A stretch of DNA of 28,282 nucleotides from XN24 sp964413755 (lineage in GTDB: Bacteria; Pseudomonadota; Gammaproteobacteria; Steroidobacterales; XN24), in NCBI GenBank assembly GCA_964413755.1, contig CAYPTW010000028.1, positions 1 to 28,282 on the forward strand, written 5' to 3'. The notes below the pieces were generated by a model that worked only from the letters and a program-made list of their open reading frames with translations, was not told where the DNA came from and searched no databases. Position 1 is the first letter of the stretch. Each line of letters starts with the position of its first letter. A program made the translations under genes and the position numbers. Shown here one piece after another: positions 22,101 through 28,282 of this stretch.

Positions 22101-23786
22101 ATGCTGACCAGCGTTGCGGTACGCAATTTCGCCATCATCGACCAGGTCTCGCTGGACCTGGGCCCCGGCCTGACCGTGCTCACCGGGGAGACCGGCGCCG
22201 GGAAGTCCATCCTCGTGGATGCACTCGGCCTCGTCCTCGGGGACCGGGCCGACGCAAGCGCCGTGCGCCACGGTGCCGAGCGCGCCGAAATCACCGCCAC
22301 CTTCGACCTCGCGGACCTGCCCGAGGCCGCCGCCTGGCTGGCCGGGAACGAACTGGACGCCGATGACGAATGCGTGCTGCGCCGGGTCATCGGCGCCGAG
22401 GGACGCTCGCGCGCATGGATCAACGGCGCGCCCGCCACGCTGCAGACGCTGCGCGAGCTCGGCGAGATGCTGGTAGACATCCATGGCCAGCACGAGCACC
22501 AGTCGCTCGGTCGCGCCGCCGTGCAACGCGAACTGCTGGACGCGCGCCTGCCCGATGCCGGCCTGGTCACGGCAGTGCAGGAGGCGTGGCGGCGCTGGCG
22601 CGACGCCGGCGCGGAGCGCGACCGGCTGAAAAGCGCGGCGCGTGATCGCGAGCAACGCCTCGACCTGCTGCGTTACCAGTTTCGCGAGCTGGAGGCCTTT
22701 GCACCGGAACCCGGCGAAGCGGCCCGTCTCGAGACAGAATATTCCCAGCTGGCCAACGCCGGCCGCCTGGCCGAGGGCGCCGGCGGCGCACTGGAGCTCG
22801 TATACGAGAGCGAGAGCGGGTCGGCGCACGGCGCGGTGAGCCGCGCAGCGGAAATGCTCGAGACGCTGCTGCGCCTGGACCCGCGCCTGGAGGGCCCGCA
22901 ACGGCTGCTGGCCGAGGCCGAGATCCAGCTGTCCGAGGCCGCGGCCGAGCTGCGCAGCTACCTCGGCGGACTGGAGATGGACCCGGCCCGGCTGGATGTC
23001 GTGCAGGAAAGGCTGGAGGGTTTGAAGGGCCTGGCCCACAAGCACCAGGTCGAGCCCGAGGAATTGCCTGCGCGCCAGGCCGCCCTCGAGCGGGAGATCG
23101 AGGAACTGGAGCAGGCAGAGGTCCGGCTCGGGCGCGCCGATGCCGAAGTCGCCGCCGCGGAGAAGGTTTACCGCCGCGCTGCCGGCGCGCTCGGCAAAGC
23201 GCGCAGCGCGGCCGCCGGGAAGTTCTCGGAACAGGTCACGGCGCTGATGCAGCAGCTCGGCATGCCCGGCGGGCGTTTCCTCGTCGCGGTGGAGCACGAC
23301 GCTGACGGGGCCTGCCAGCCGCAGGGCCTGGACGACATCGAGTTCCGCGTCACGGCGAACCCCGGCCAGCCGCCGGCGCCGGTGGCCAGGGTCGCGTCGG
23401 GCGGCGAGCTGTCACGCATCAGCCTGGCAATCCAGGTGGCGGCCAAGACGGCACGGCCCATCCCGGTGATGGTGTTCGACGAAGTCGACTCCGGTGTGGG
23501 TGGCGGCGTGGCGGAAATCGTCGGCCGGCGCCTCGCGGAACTCGGCGCGCGGGCCCAGGTCCTGTGCGTCACGCACCTGCCCCAGGTCGCCAGCCAGGCC
23601 CAGCATCACCTCAGGGTGGCGAAACTGACCGACGGCGAGACCACGCGCACCACGCTCAAGGCCCTCACCGAGGCCGAGAAAGTGGAGGAACTGGCGCGCA
23701 TGCTCGGTGGGGTCGAGATCACCGGCACCACCCGGGCGCATGCCCGCGAAATGCGCAAGCGCGCGGCGCGCGGCGGCGCGGACTGA
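22101..23786 (+). CDS. recN: DNA repair protein RecN
   Basis: RecN is an SMC-like ATPase that gathers at double-strand breaks and aids recombinational repair. The 561 residues show Walker A GETGAGKS (29-36), the GQHEHQSL motif (129-136), long coiled-coil arms (about 155-370), the ABC signature VASGGELSRI (431-440), Walker B VMVFDEVD (456-463) and the LCVTHLPQVAS switch (488-498). In E. coli recN is an SOS gene with LexA sites. I saw no LexA-like CTG-N10-CAG site before nadK or recN, so here it may follow nadK expression. Confidence 0.97.
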   Translation: MLTSVAVRNFAIIDQVSLDLGPGLTVLTGETGAGKSILVDALGLVLGDRADASAVRHGAERAEITATFDLADLPEAAAWLAGNELDADDECVLRRVIGAEGRSRAWINGAPATLQTLRELGEMLVDIHGQHEHQSLGRAAVQRELLDARLPDAGLVTAVQEAWRRWRDAGAERDRLKSAARDREQRLDLLRYQFRELEAFAPEPGEAARLETEYSQLANAGRLAEGAGGALELVYESESGSAHGAVSRAAEMLETLLRLDPRLEGPQRLLAEAEIQLSEAAAELRSYLGGLEMDPARLDVVQERLEGLKGLAHKHQVEPEELPARQAALEREIEELEQAEVRLGRADAEVAAAEKVYRRAAGALGKARSAAAGKFSEQVTALMQQLGMPGGRFLVAVEHDADGACQPQGLDDIEFRVTANPGQPPAPVARVASGGELSRISLAIQVAAKTARPIPVMVFDEVDSGVGGGVAEIVGRRLAELGARAQVLCVTHLPQVASQAQHHLRVAKLTDGETTRTTLKALTEAEKVEELARMLGGVEITGTTRAHAREMRKRAARGGAD

Positions 23787-23809
23787 GCTGCGGCGCCGCG
23801 CGGGCGCCC

Positions 23810-24262
23810 TCAGGCCTTGGCGGCCTCTTCGGCCTCGCGCGCGGCGAGATGCGGGCAATCTTCCTTGATGCACGTGCCGTAGATGACCAGCGAATGGTCC
23901 GCGACGGTGAACCCGTGCGCCGCTGCCGCGGCCTCCTGGCGGGCCTCGATGGTGTCGTCGACGAATTCTTCCACGTGGCCGCACTGCTGGCAGATGATGT
24001 GGTCGTGGTGCGCGCCGTCATCCAGCTCGAACACGGCGCTGCCGCCCTCGAAGTTGTGGCGCCGCACGAGGCCGGCGGCTTCGAACTGGGTCAGGACGCG
24101 GTACACGGTCGCGAGGCCGATGTCCGCCTCGGAGTCGAGCAGGAACTTGTACACGTCCTCGGCGCTCATATGGCGCTCGGGGTGCGCTTCGAGGATCTCT
24201 AAGATTTTCAGCCGGGGCAGCGTCACCTTGAGCCCGACCTTCCTGAGTTCCTTGGATTCCAT
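23810..24262 (-). CDS. fur: Ferric uptake regulator Fur
   Basis: Fur is an iron-responsive dimeric repressor. The ATG at 24262 gives 150 residues, beginning MESKELRKVGLKVTLPRLKI. The winged helix covers about 1-82 with IGLATVYRVLTQF as recognition region. The metal-binding dimerisation domain follows, with HHDH (85-88), Cys91 and Cys94 in CQQCG, and a further pair Cys131 and Cys136. GGGAG stands six bases before the ATG. The frame continues 29 codons further upstream, but that would span the promoter. It converges with recN and diverges from bamE, the fur-bamE arrangement common in Gammaproteobacteria. Confidence 0.96.
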   Translation of the reverse strand: MESKELRKVGLKVTLPRLKILEILEAHPERHMSAEDVYKFLLDSEADIGLATVYRVLTQFEAAGLVRRHNFEGGSAVFELDDGAHHDHIICQQCGHVEEFVDDTIEARQEAAAAAHGFTVADHSLVIYGTCIKEDCPHLAAREAEEAAKA

Positions 24263-24299
24263 GCCCTGCTCCCGGAGATTTCGCACTTGAGATTGGTTA

Positions 24300-24327
24300 T
24301 TATTACCCACGAACATCTTCCTTCCAA
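24300..24327 (-). promoter_or_regulatory. Sigma-70 type promoter of fur
   Basis: The minus strand reads TTGGAA (24322-24327), 16 bases, then TAATAA (24300-24305) in a distinctly AT-rich patch. It would give a fur leader of about 30 bases. The bamE promoter must lie in the same 78-bp spacer and probably overlaps it. I could not align a convincing Fur box here. Confidence 0.6.
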
Positions 24328-24340
24328 ATCGTGGCTTTCC

Positions 24341-24715
24341 ATGACACAACGCCCCCGCCTCTTCCTGCTGCTGGCCGTAGCGCTGCTCAGCGGCTGCACC
24401 GCCCTGCAGGGCTTCTCGTTGAAGCCCTATCGCATGAATATCCAGCAGGGGAACTACCTCGAGGCCGAGGCGGTGGACCAGCTCGAGGTCGGCATGACCC
24501 AGAGCCAGGTGCGCTTTCTCATCGGCACGCCCATGATCGCCGACCCGTTCAACGCGGACCGCTGGGACTATGTCTTCTTCTTCAAGGTCGGGCGCACGCG
24601 TAACGAGGTCACCAGCAGGCTCACGGTGTGGTTCGAAGACGGGCGCGTAGTCCGGATCGACCGGCCGGAGTCGTTTGACGATGCCGATGGGGAACGGTCG
24701 GAATTCGACGCCTGA
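24341..24715 (+). CDS. bamE: Outer membrane protein assembly factor BamE (SmpA/OmlA lipoprotein)
   Basis: BamE is a lipoprotein of the BAM complex, which inserts beta-barrel proteins into the outer membrane. The ATG at 24341 gives 124 residues with a short lipoprotein signal (MTQRPRLFLLLAVALLSGC): the lipobox LSGC places lipid on Cys19. The mature part carries the SmpA/OmlA fold, with the family stretch LEVGMTQSQVRFLIGTPM followed by NADRWDYVFFF. The upstream 18 in-frame codons lack a signal-like start and are rejected. It converges with rnfH with only six bases between them. Confidence 0.95.
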   Translation: MTQRPRLFLLLAVALLSGCTALQGFSLKPYRMNIQQGNYLEAEAVDQLEVGMTQSQVRFLIGTPMIADPFNADRWDYVFFFKVGRTRNEVTSRLTVWFEDGRVVRIDRPESFDDADGERSEFDA

Positions 24716-24721
24716 GGCCGC

Positions 24722-25051
24722 TCAGTCCTCGTCCGCAGCCTGGCGCCCGCCCTTGCCCATGCTCTTGCCGGCGGCCGCGAGTTCGCGGCGCGCGGCGCGC
24801 GGGTCCGCCAGCAGCGGACGGTAGATTTCCACCCGGTCGCCGGCGTTGAGGGGCCGATCGGCCTTGCACAGCTTGCCGAACACGCCCATCCGGTTCTGGC
24901 CCAGGTCGATCTCGGGAAACTGTTCCTCGATACCGGAGAGCCGGGCCGCCTCGATGGCTGTCGTGCCGGCCGGGACCTCCACGGTCAGGATCAGCTGGCG
25001 GTCCGGACGCGCATAAGCGACCTCCACCTCGATGGTCTCCTGCTGCTCCAT
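24722..25051 (-). CDS. rnfH: RnfH (RatB) family ubiquitin-like protein
   Basis: The 109 residues form a small ubiquitin-like (beta-grasp) domain, with EVEVAYARPDRQLILTVEVPAG at its start and VGVFGK-like MGVFGKLCKADRPLNAGDRVEIYRPL through 55-80, followed by a basic charged tail (about 83-109). The family, also called RatB, normally neighbours ratA and bamE; its biochemical role is not settled. Its start lies six bases after the transporter gene stops, so the two are probably cotranscribed, an unusual partner since ratA is usually in that place. Confidence 0.88.
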   Translation of the reverse strand: MEQQETIEVEVAYARPDRQLILTVEVPAGTTAIEAARLSGIEEQFPEIDLGQNRMGVFGKLCKADRPLNAGDRVEIYRPLLADPRAARRELAAAGKSMGKGGRQAADED

Positions 25052-25057
25052 GCGCGC

Positions 25058-26440
25058 TCAGGAAGTCGTGATGCCGAAGAAGTGGAGCAGGCCCGTGGCA
25101 TGCAGGAACACCAGCAGCACGGCCGCCGGCGCCACCCAGCGCGCCAGGAAGCGCCACGCGCGGTAAGCCGTCCCGGTACCCAGGTCCAGCTCTTCCGCAG
25201 TCGAGTTCTTGCACATCACCCAGCCGGCAAACACCGTAATGAACAGGCCGCCCAGCGGCAGCAGGATGTTGCTGGAAAGATGGTCCAGGTTCTCGAACAG
25301 CGTGCGGCCGAACAGCTTGATGTGCTCTAACTCATTGAAGCTGAGGATGGTGAGGAAACCAAGCGCCCAGATGATGACGCCGATCACCGTGGCTGCGGCC
25401 ACGCGGCTGCGGCCGTGGGTCTCGACGCTCCAGGCCACGGCCGGCTCGATGAGGCCGATGGACGAGGTCCAGGCGGCAAACGTCAGGAGCACGAAGAACA
25501 GCGTGCCGAAGAGGTGGCCGCCGACCATGTTGCCGAAAGCCAGCGGCAGCGTCTGGAAAATGAGCCCGGGACCCGCGGCAGGGTCCATGGCGTGCGCAAA
25601 TACGATGGGGAAGATCGCCAGCCCGGCCAGCAGCGCCATCGCCGTGTCCGCGATCACTACGGAGATCGAGGTATTGGCAATCGAGGTGCCCTCGGGCAGG
25701 TAGGCACCATAAGCCATGATCGCGCCCATACCGATGCTGAGGCTGAAGAACGCCTGCCCCAGCGCGGCCAGCATGGCCTCGCCGGTAAGCTTGGAGAAAT
25801 CCGGTTCCAGCAGGAAAGCCACGCCGGCACGGAAGTCGCCACTGATGATGGCGTAGCCGAGCAGCGCAAACATCAGCACCGCCAGCGAGGGCATAAGGAA
25901 GCGGACCGCACGCTCCAGCCCACGCTCCACGCCTCGCGCCACCACCCACACGGTGATGATCATGAACAGCGTGTGCCACAGCGCCAGGACCTTCCAGTTC
26001 CCGAGCATGCCGCCGAACAGCCCGTTCACCAGGTCCGCGTCGGCACCGTCGAAATGGTTCAGTGCCGCGTGCGCGATGTAGTACAACGACCAGCCCGCAA
26101 TCACGCTGTAGAAAGAGAGGATAATGATGCCGGCGATCACGCCCATGATGCCGACCAGCGCCCAGCTCGGGCGGCTGCCCTCCTCCTCGCCGACGATGCG
26201 CATCGTGGCCACCGGGTTGCGCCGGCCGCGACGGCCGATGAGGATTTCGGCCATCATGATGGGCAGGCCGATGAGCGCAACGCACAGGAGATAGAAGAGA
26301 ACGAAAGCACCGCCGCCGTTCGCGCCGGCCACGTAAGGGAACTTCCAGATGTTCCCCAGCCCCACGGCCGAGCCGCTGACGGCAAGGATAAATGCCATCC
26401 GGGACGACCAGAGGCCGTGGAGCGAGGTACGCTTGGCCAT
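25058..26440 (-). CDS. Sodium-dependent transporter, neurotransmitter:sodium symporter (SNF/NSS) family
   Basis: The 460-residue membrane protein belongs to the LeuT-fold NSS family, which in bacteria mostly import amino acids with sodium. The first helix carries the family signature GNIWKFPYVAGANGGGAF (29-46), which forms sodium and substrate sites with the broken helix near 225-245 (SIGMGAIMAYGAYLP). I count about eleven hydrophobic segments, the count of the Tyt1/MhsT-like bacterial group rather than twelve as in LeuT. The substrate cannot be read from sequence. It diverges from smpB across 112 bp and runs into rnfH, occupying the usual ratA position. Confidence 0.93.
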   Translation of the reverse strand: MAKRTSLHGLWSSRMAFILAVSGSAVGLGNIWKFPYVAGANGGGAFVLFYLLCVALIGLPIMMAEILIGRRGRRNPVATMRIVGEEEGSRPSWALVGIMGVIAGIIILSFYSVIAGWSLYYIAHAALNHFDGADADLVNGLFGGMLGNWKVLALWHTLFMIITVWVVARGVERGLERAVRFLMPSLAVLMFALLGYAIISGDFRAGVAFLLEPDFSKLTGEAMLAALGQAFFSLSIGMGAIMAYGAYLPEGTSIANTSISVVIADTAMALLAGLAIFPIVFAHAMDPAAGPGLIFQTLPLAFGNMVGGHLFGTLFFVLLTFAAWTSSIGLIEPAVAWSVETHGRSRVAAATVIGVIIWALGFLTILSFNELEHIKLFGRTLFENLDHLSSNILLPLGGLFITVFAGWVMCKNSTAEELDLGTGTAYRAWRFLARWVAPAAVLLVFLHATGLLHFFGITTS

Positions 26441-26552
26441 GGGGCGAAAAACCCTGCGCTTTCAAAGGCGGGCGATTTTGGATTAAATCCACGCCCCCGG
26501 CAACCGCGCCGGAACCGACACTGCCGCCGCCGAGGATTCGACCAGACAAGCC

Positions 26553-27041
26553 ATGAGCAGCAAGAACAAGAAAAACGCGTCCGGCGACGGGAGCTCGACC
26601 ATTGCCCTCAACAAGAAGGCGCGCCACGACTATTTCATCGAGGAGAGCCAGGAAGCCGGCCTGGTCCTCGAGGGCTGGGAGGTCAAAAGCCTCCGCGCCG
26701 GCCGGGCACAGATTGCCGAGGCCTACGTGGTCGTGCGCGGCGGCGAGATCTGGCTGATCGGGGCCAACATCACGCCGCTGACCTCCGCATCCACGCACGT
26801 CAGCACGGACGCCGGCCGCAGTCGCAAGCTGCTATTGCAGCGGCGCGAGATCGACCGCCTGGTGGGGGCCGTGGAGCGGGCGGGGTACACCCTGGTGCCG
26901 CTCAAGCTCTACTGGAAGCGGGGGCGCGCCAAGCTGGAAGTCGGCCTGGCGAAGGGCAAGAAGCAGCATGACAAGCGCCACACCGAGCGCGACCGGGACT
27001 GGCAGCGGCAGAAAGCCCGCATCCTGAAACACGCCGGATAG
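26553..27041 (+). CDS. smpB: SsrA-binding protein SmpB
   Basis: SmpB binds the tRNA-like part of tmRNA and brings it to stalled ribosomes for trans-translation. The 162 residues show the OB-fold core with NKKARHDYFIEE (20-31), GLVLEGWEVKSLRAGRAQIAEAYV (36-59) and LLLQRREIDRLVG, followed by the basic C-terminal tail with GLAKGKKQHDKR and DWQRQKARILKHAG, which becomes a helix in the mRNA channel. Its partner ssrA lies about 0.9 kb downstream on the same strand with a cupin gene between them. The ATG at 26553 has only a weak ribosome site. Confidence 0.97.
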   Translation: MSSKNKKNASGDGSSTIALNKKARHDYFIEESQEAGLVLEGWEVKSLRAGRAQIAEAYVVVRGGEIWLIGANITPLTSASTHVSTDAGRSRKLLLQRREIDRLVGAVERAGYTLVPLKLYWKRGRAKLEVGLAKGKKQHDKRHTERDRDWQRQKARILKHAG

Positions 27042-27072
27042 CCATATATTACAAGTAGTTATGCTCGCTTAT

Positions 27073-27756
27073 TCAGGTTATCTCTCGGCCCAGGCCCGGC
27101 TCGGTGGGCAAGTGCCCGACCTTGACGAGGATGGTGCAGCCCTCTCGGGTGAAGGGGTGATGCCGGCTCATCGACGGTGACCGGATCCAGCTGCCGGCCG
27201 GATAAGCGCCATGCTCGTCCGCGAAAGTGCCCTCGAGAACCAGGACCTCCTCGCCGCCGAAATGCGTGTGGGGATTGAACACGGTACCGGGCGCCCAGCG
27301 CACCAGCGCGACGTTTTCCGTGCCGAACTGGTGCAGCGGCAGCACCGAGAGCCCGTCCACCAGGCCCGGCGACCAGGGCGCCGAGCGGGTGTCGACGACT
27401 TTCTGCTCCAAGTCTTCAGGGTCGAACTGCATGAGCTTCACGAACAGGGTGCAGCCCTCCTCGCTCCACGGCGCATGCGAGGAACCGGGCGGGTTCCGCA
27501 CATAAGTCCCCGCCGGATATACGCCATTCTCATCCGCGAAAGTGCCGTCGAGGACGAAGAATTCCTCGCCGCCGCCGTGGGTGTGCGCAGAAAAGCGCGA
27601 ACCCGGGGCGTAGCGCACGATGCTGGTGGCGCGGGCAACCTCCCCGCCCTCACGGTCCAGCATCAGGCGTTCAACGCCCGGCAGCGGCGAAGGGACGAAT
27701 TGCTCGTCGCCCGGCCGGACGACGACGCGCTCATGAAAGTCGGACCGGATCTGCAT
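27073..27756 (-). CDS. Two-domain cupin protein (ChrR-like cupin, duplicated)
   Basis: The 227 residues consist of two similar cupin domains (about 1-110 and 111-215). Metal-binding positions are complete in both: His58, His60, Glu64 and His94 in the first (HTHGGGEE, PGSSHAP) and His163, His165, Glu169 and His199 in the second (HTHFGGEE). The duplicated GTFADE.G.YPAG and EGCT.LVK strings show an internal duplication. They resemble the cupin part of the anti-sigma factor ChrR, but the zinc-binding N-terminal anti-sigma domain is absent and no sigma factor is adjacent. The function is therefore unknown; an enzyme or an oxidant sensor are options. It converges with smpB and is divergent from ssrA. 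Confidence 0.9.
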   Translation of the reverse strand: MQIRSDFHERVVVRPGDEQFVPSPLPGVERLMLDREGGEVARATSIVRYAPGSRFSAHTHGGGEEFFVLDGTFADENGVYPAGTYVRNPPGSSHAPWSEEGCTLFVKLMQFDPEDLEQKVVDTRSAPWSPGLVDGLSVLPLHQFGTENVALVRWAPGTVFNPHTHFGGEEVLVLEGTFADEHGAYPAGSWIRSPSMSRHHPFTREGCTILVKVGHLPTEPGLGREIT

Positions 27757-27816
27757 GTTGACGCCAGGCCTCAGGGTGTTGGAGGCGTTTTAGTGCCAGG
27801 TCGGAATTCGGATTCC

Positions 27817-27846
27817 AGTGTACGGCCGGCACATGACGCAAGTGAA
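27817..27846 (-). promoter_or_regulatory. Possible sigma-70 type promoter of the cupin gene
   Basis: The minus strand reads TTCACT (27841-27846), 18 bases, then TACACT (27817-27822). Match quality is moderate and the leader would be about 55 bases. Confidence 0.35.
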
Positions 27847-27895
27847 CCCGGCTCACCATGTGCGGCCGTATCTGGCGCATAGGGAACCCAGCGCG

Positions 27896-27901
27896 TAGAA
27901 T
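27896..27901 (+). promoter_or_regulatory. Probable -10 box of the ssrA promoter
   Basis: TAGAAT lies 19 bases before the mature tmRNA 5' end, so transcription near 27908 would give a short precursor trimmed by RNase P. No clear -35 hexamer stands 16-18 bases upstream. Confidence 0.45.
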
Positions 27902-27920
27902 CCGGGTCTTACAGTTACCT

Positions 27921-28282
27921 GGGGGCGACATGGCTTCGACGTGTGTCGCAAAACCCGGGGTGCATGCCGAGGTGCAGGGACCTCGTAAAACACTTTGCAA
28001 ACTTTAGTTGCCAACGACGACAACTACGCACTCGCCGCCTAAAACCCGGTAGGGTGCCGTCTGACTGGACGCGTGCTTGTGAGCACCAGATTTCAGGCGT
28101 CATAACTCACAAGATCGCCGCAAAGCCCGCCCGGGGCCGAGCGGTTAAATCTCTCCAGGGATCGCCGTCTGTTTTCCCTGTCCGTCGGGTAGCAGCCGGT
28201 TAAAACAATAGACGTGAATAAGCATGTAGACCTCCGGGCGGAGGGCTCGCGGACGCGGGTTCGATTCCCGCCGCCTCCACCA
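27921..28282 (+). ncRNA. ssrA: tmRNA (SsrA RNA), complete
   Basis: The 362-base RNA rescues ribosomes stalled on broken messages, acting with SmpB. The 5' end GGGGGCGACATGGCTTCGAC and the 3' end form the tRNA-like acceptor: GGGGGCG pairs with CGCCTCC (one G-U), and the T-arm GCGGGTTCGATTCCCGC is perfect. The 3' CCA is encoded at 28280-28282, exactly the window edge. The length is close to the 363 bases of E. coli tmRNA. Pseudoknot regions fill the space between the tag frame and the T-arm. It is a standard one-piece tmRNA. Confidence 0.97.
28010..28042 (+). other. tmRNA proteolysis-tag reading frame
   Basis: The resume codon GCC at 28010 follows the conserved TTTAGTT context and starts ANDDNYALAA, ending at TAA (28040-28042). 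The tag ends in ALAA, the ClpXP/ClpA degradation signal, and differs from the E. coli tag (ANDENYALAA) by one residue. Confidence 0.95.

Noticed and set aside
23787..23809. A bidirectional terminator between the convergent recN and fur genes.
   Set aside because: There is a 6-bp GGCGCC stem, but neither strand has a T-tract after it.
24263..24340. A Fur box for autoregulation in the AT-rich fur-bamE spacer.
   Set aside because: The TAATAATAA patch looks suggestive, but alignment to the 19-base GATAATGATAATCATTATC consensus leaves too few matches; it is better read as the -10 region of fur.
27757..27820. A sigma-54 promoter before the cupin gene (TGGCAC is present on the minus strand).
   Set aside because: The -12 element is absent: the bases at the right distance read CGCC, not TTGC.
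27731..28000. An 89-codon minus-strand frame between the cupin gene and ssrA.
   Set aside because: It overlaps the 5' part of tmRNA and the cupin start, has no recognisable features, and is best explained as chance.

Overview
This 28.3 kb window is a GC-rich stretch of core bacterial chromosome, almost certainly from a gammaproteobacterium. The gene order dnaK-dnaJ-dapB-carA-carB-greA-(yhbY)-rlmE-ftsH-folP-glmM-tpiA-secG-tRNA-Leu is the arrangement known from Pseudomonas and relatives. The nuo operon directly behind secG/tRNA-Leu and the presence of hrcA point more to Xanthomonadales- or Chromatiales-like lineages, but I cannot name the genus from the sequence alone. The tmRNA tag (ANDDNYALAA) also fits Gammaproteobacteria. 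I see no insertion sequence, prophage, CRISPR array or defence system, and coding density is very high.

Layout: (1) 1-2781, minus strand: the start of the nuo operon (nuoA, nuoB, nuoC, nuoD), encoding respiratory complex I; nuoD runs off the left edge with only the last two bases of its stop missing. (2) 2844-9080, minus: tRNA-Leu(GAG), secG, tpiA, glmM, folP, then a strong terminator, then ftsH and rlmE: protein export, glycolysis, cell-wall precursor, folate and membrane proteolysis genes. (3) 9192-9485, plus: yhbY, a ribosome-assembly RNA-binding protein. (4) 9520-14343, minus: carA-carB-greA, overlapping genes for carbamoyl phosphate synthesis and a transcript cleavage factor, preceded by a terminator-like hairpin and a tiny basic open frame. 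(5) 14500-19155, minus: grpE, dnaK, dnaJ, dapB; both grpE and dnaK carry close matches to sigma-32 heat-shock promoters. (6) 19352-19861, plus: a secreted FAS1 (fasciclin) protein with a strong terminator, set between grpE and hrcA. (7) 19952-21010, minus: hrcA, with a promoter that would give a leaderless mRNA. (8) 21187-23786, plus: nadK-recN. (9) 23810-24715: fur (minus) divergent from the lipoprotein gene bamE (plus). (10) 24722-26440, minus: a neurotransmitter:sodium symporter (NSS) family transporter followed by rnfH; the transporter sits where ratA is usually found. (11) 26553-27041, plus: smpB; 27073-27756, minus: a two-domain cupin; 27921-28282, plus: ssrA (tmRNA), ending exactly at the right edge.

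Functionally, the right half concentrates stress and quality-control genes: the Hsp70 machine and its candidate regulators, the SmpB/tmRNA ribosome-rescue pair, recN for break repair, and fur for metal homeostasis. The left half is central metabolism and respiration. The points most worth following are regulatory: paired sigma-32 promoters without a visible CIRCE operator despite a neighbouring hrcA, a probably leaderless hrcA transcript, a hairpin plus mini-ORF ahead of carA, and replacement of ratA by a transporter. I found no convincing undescribed multi-gene system.
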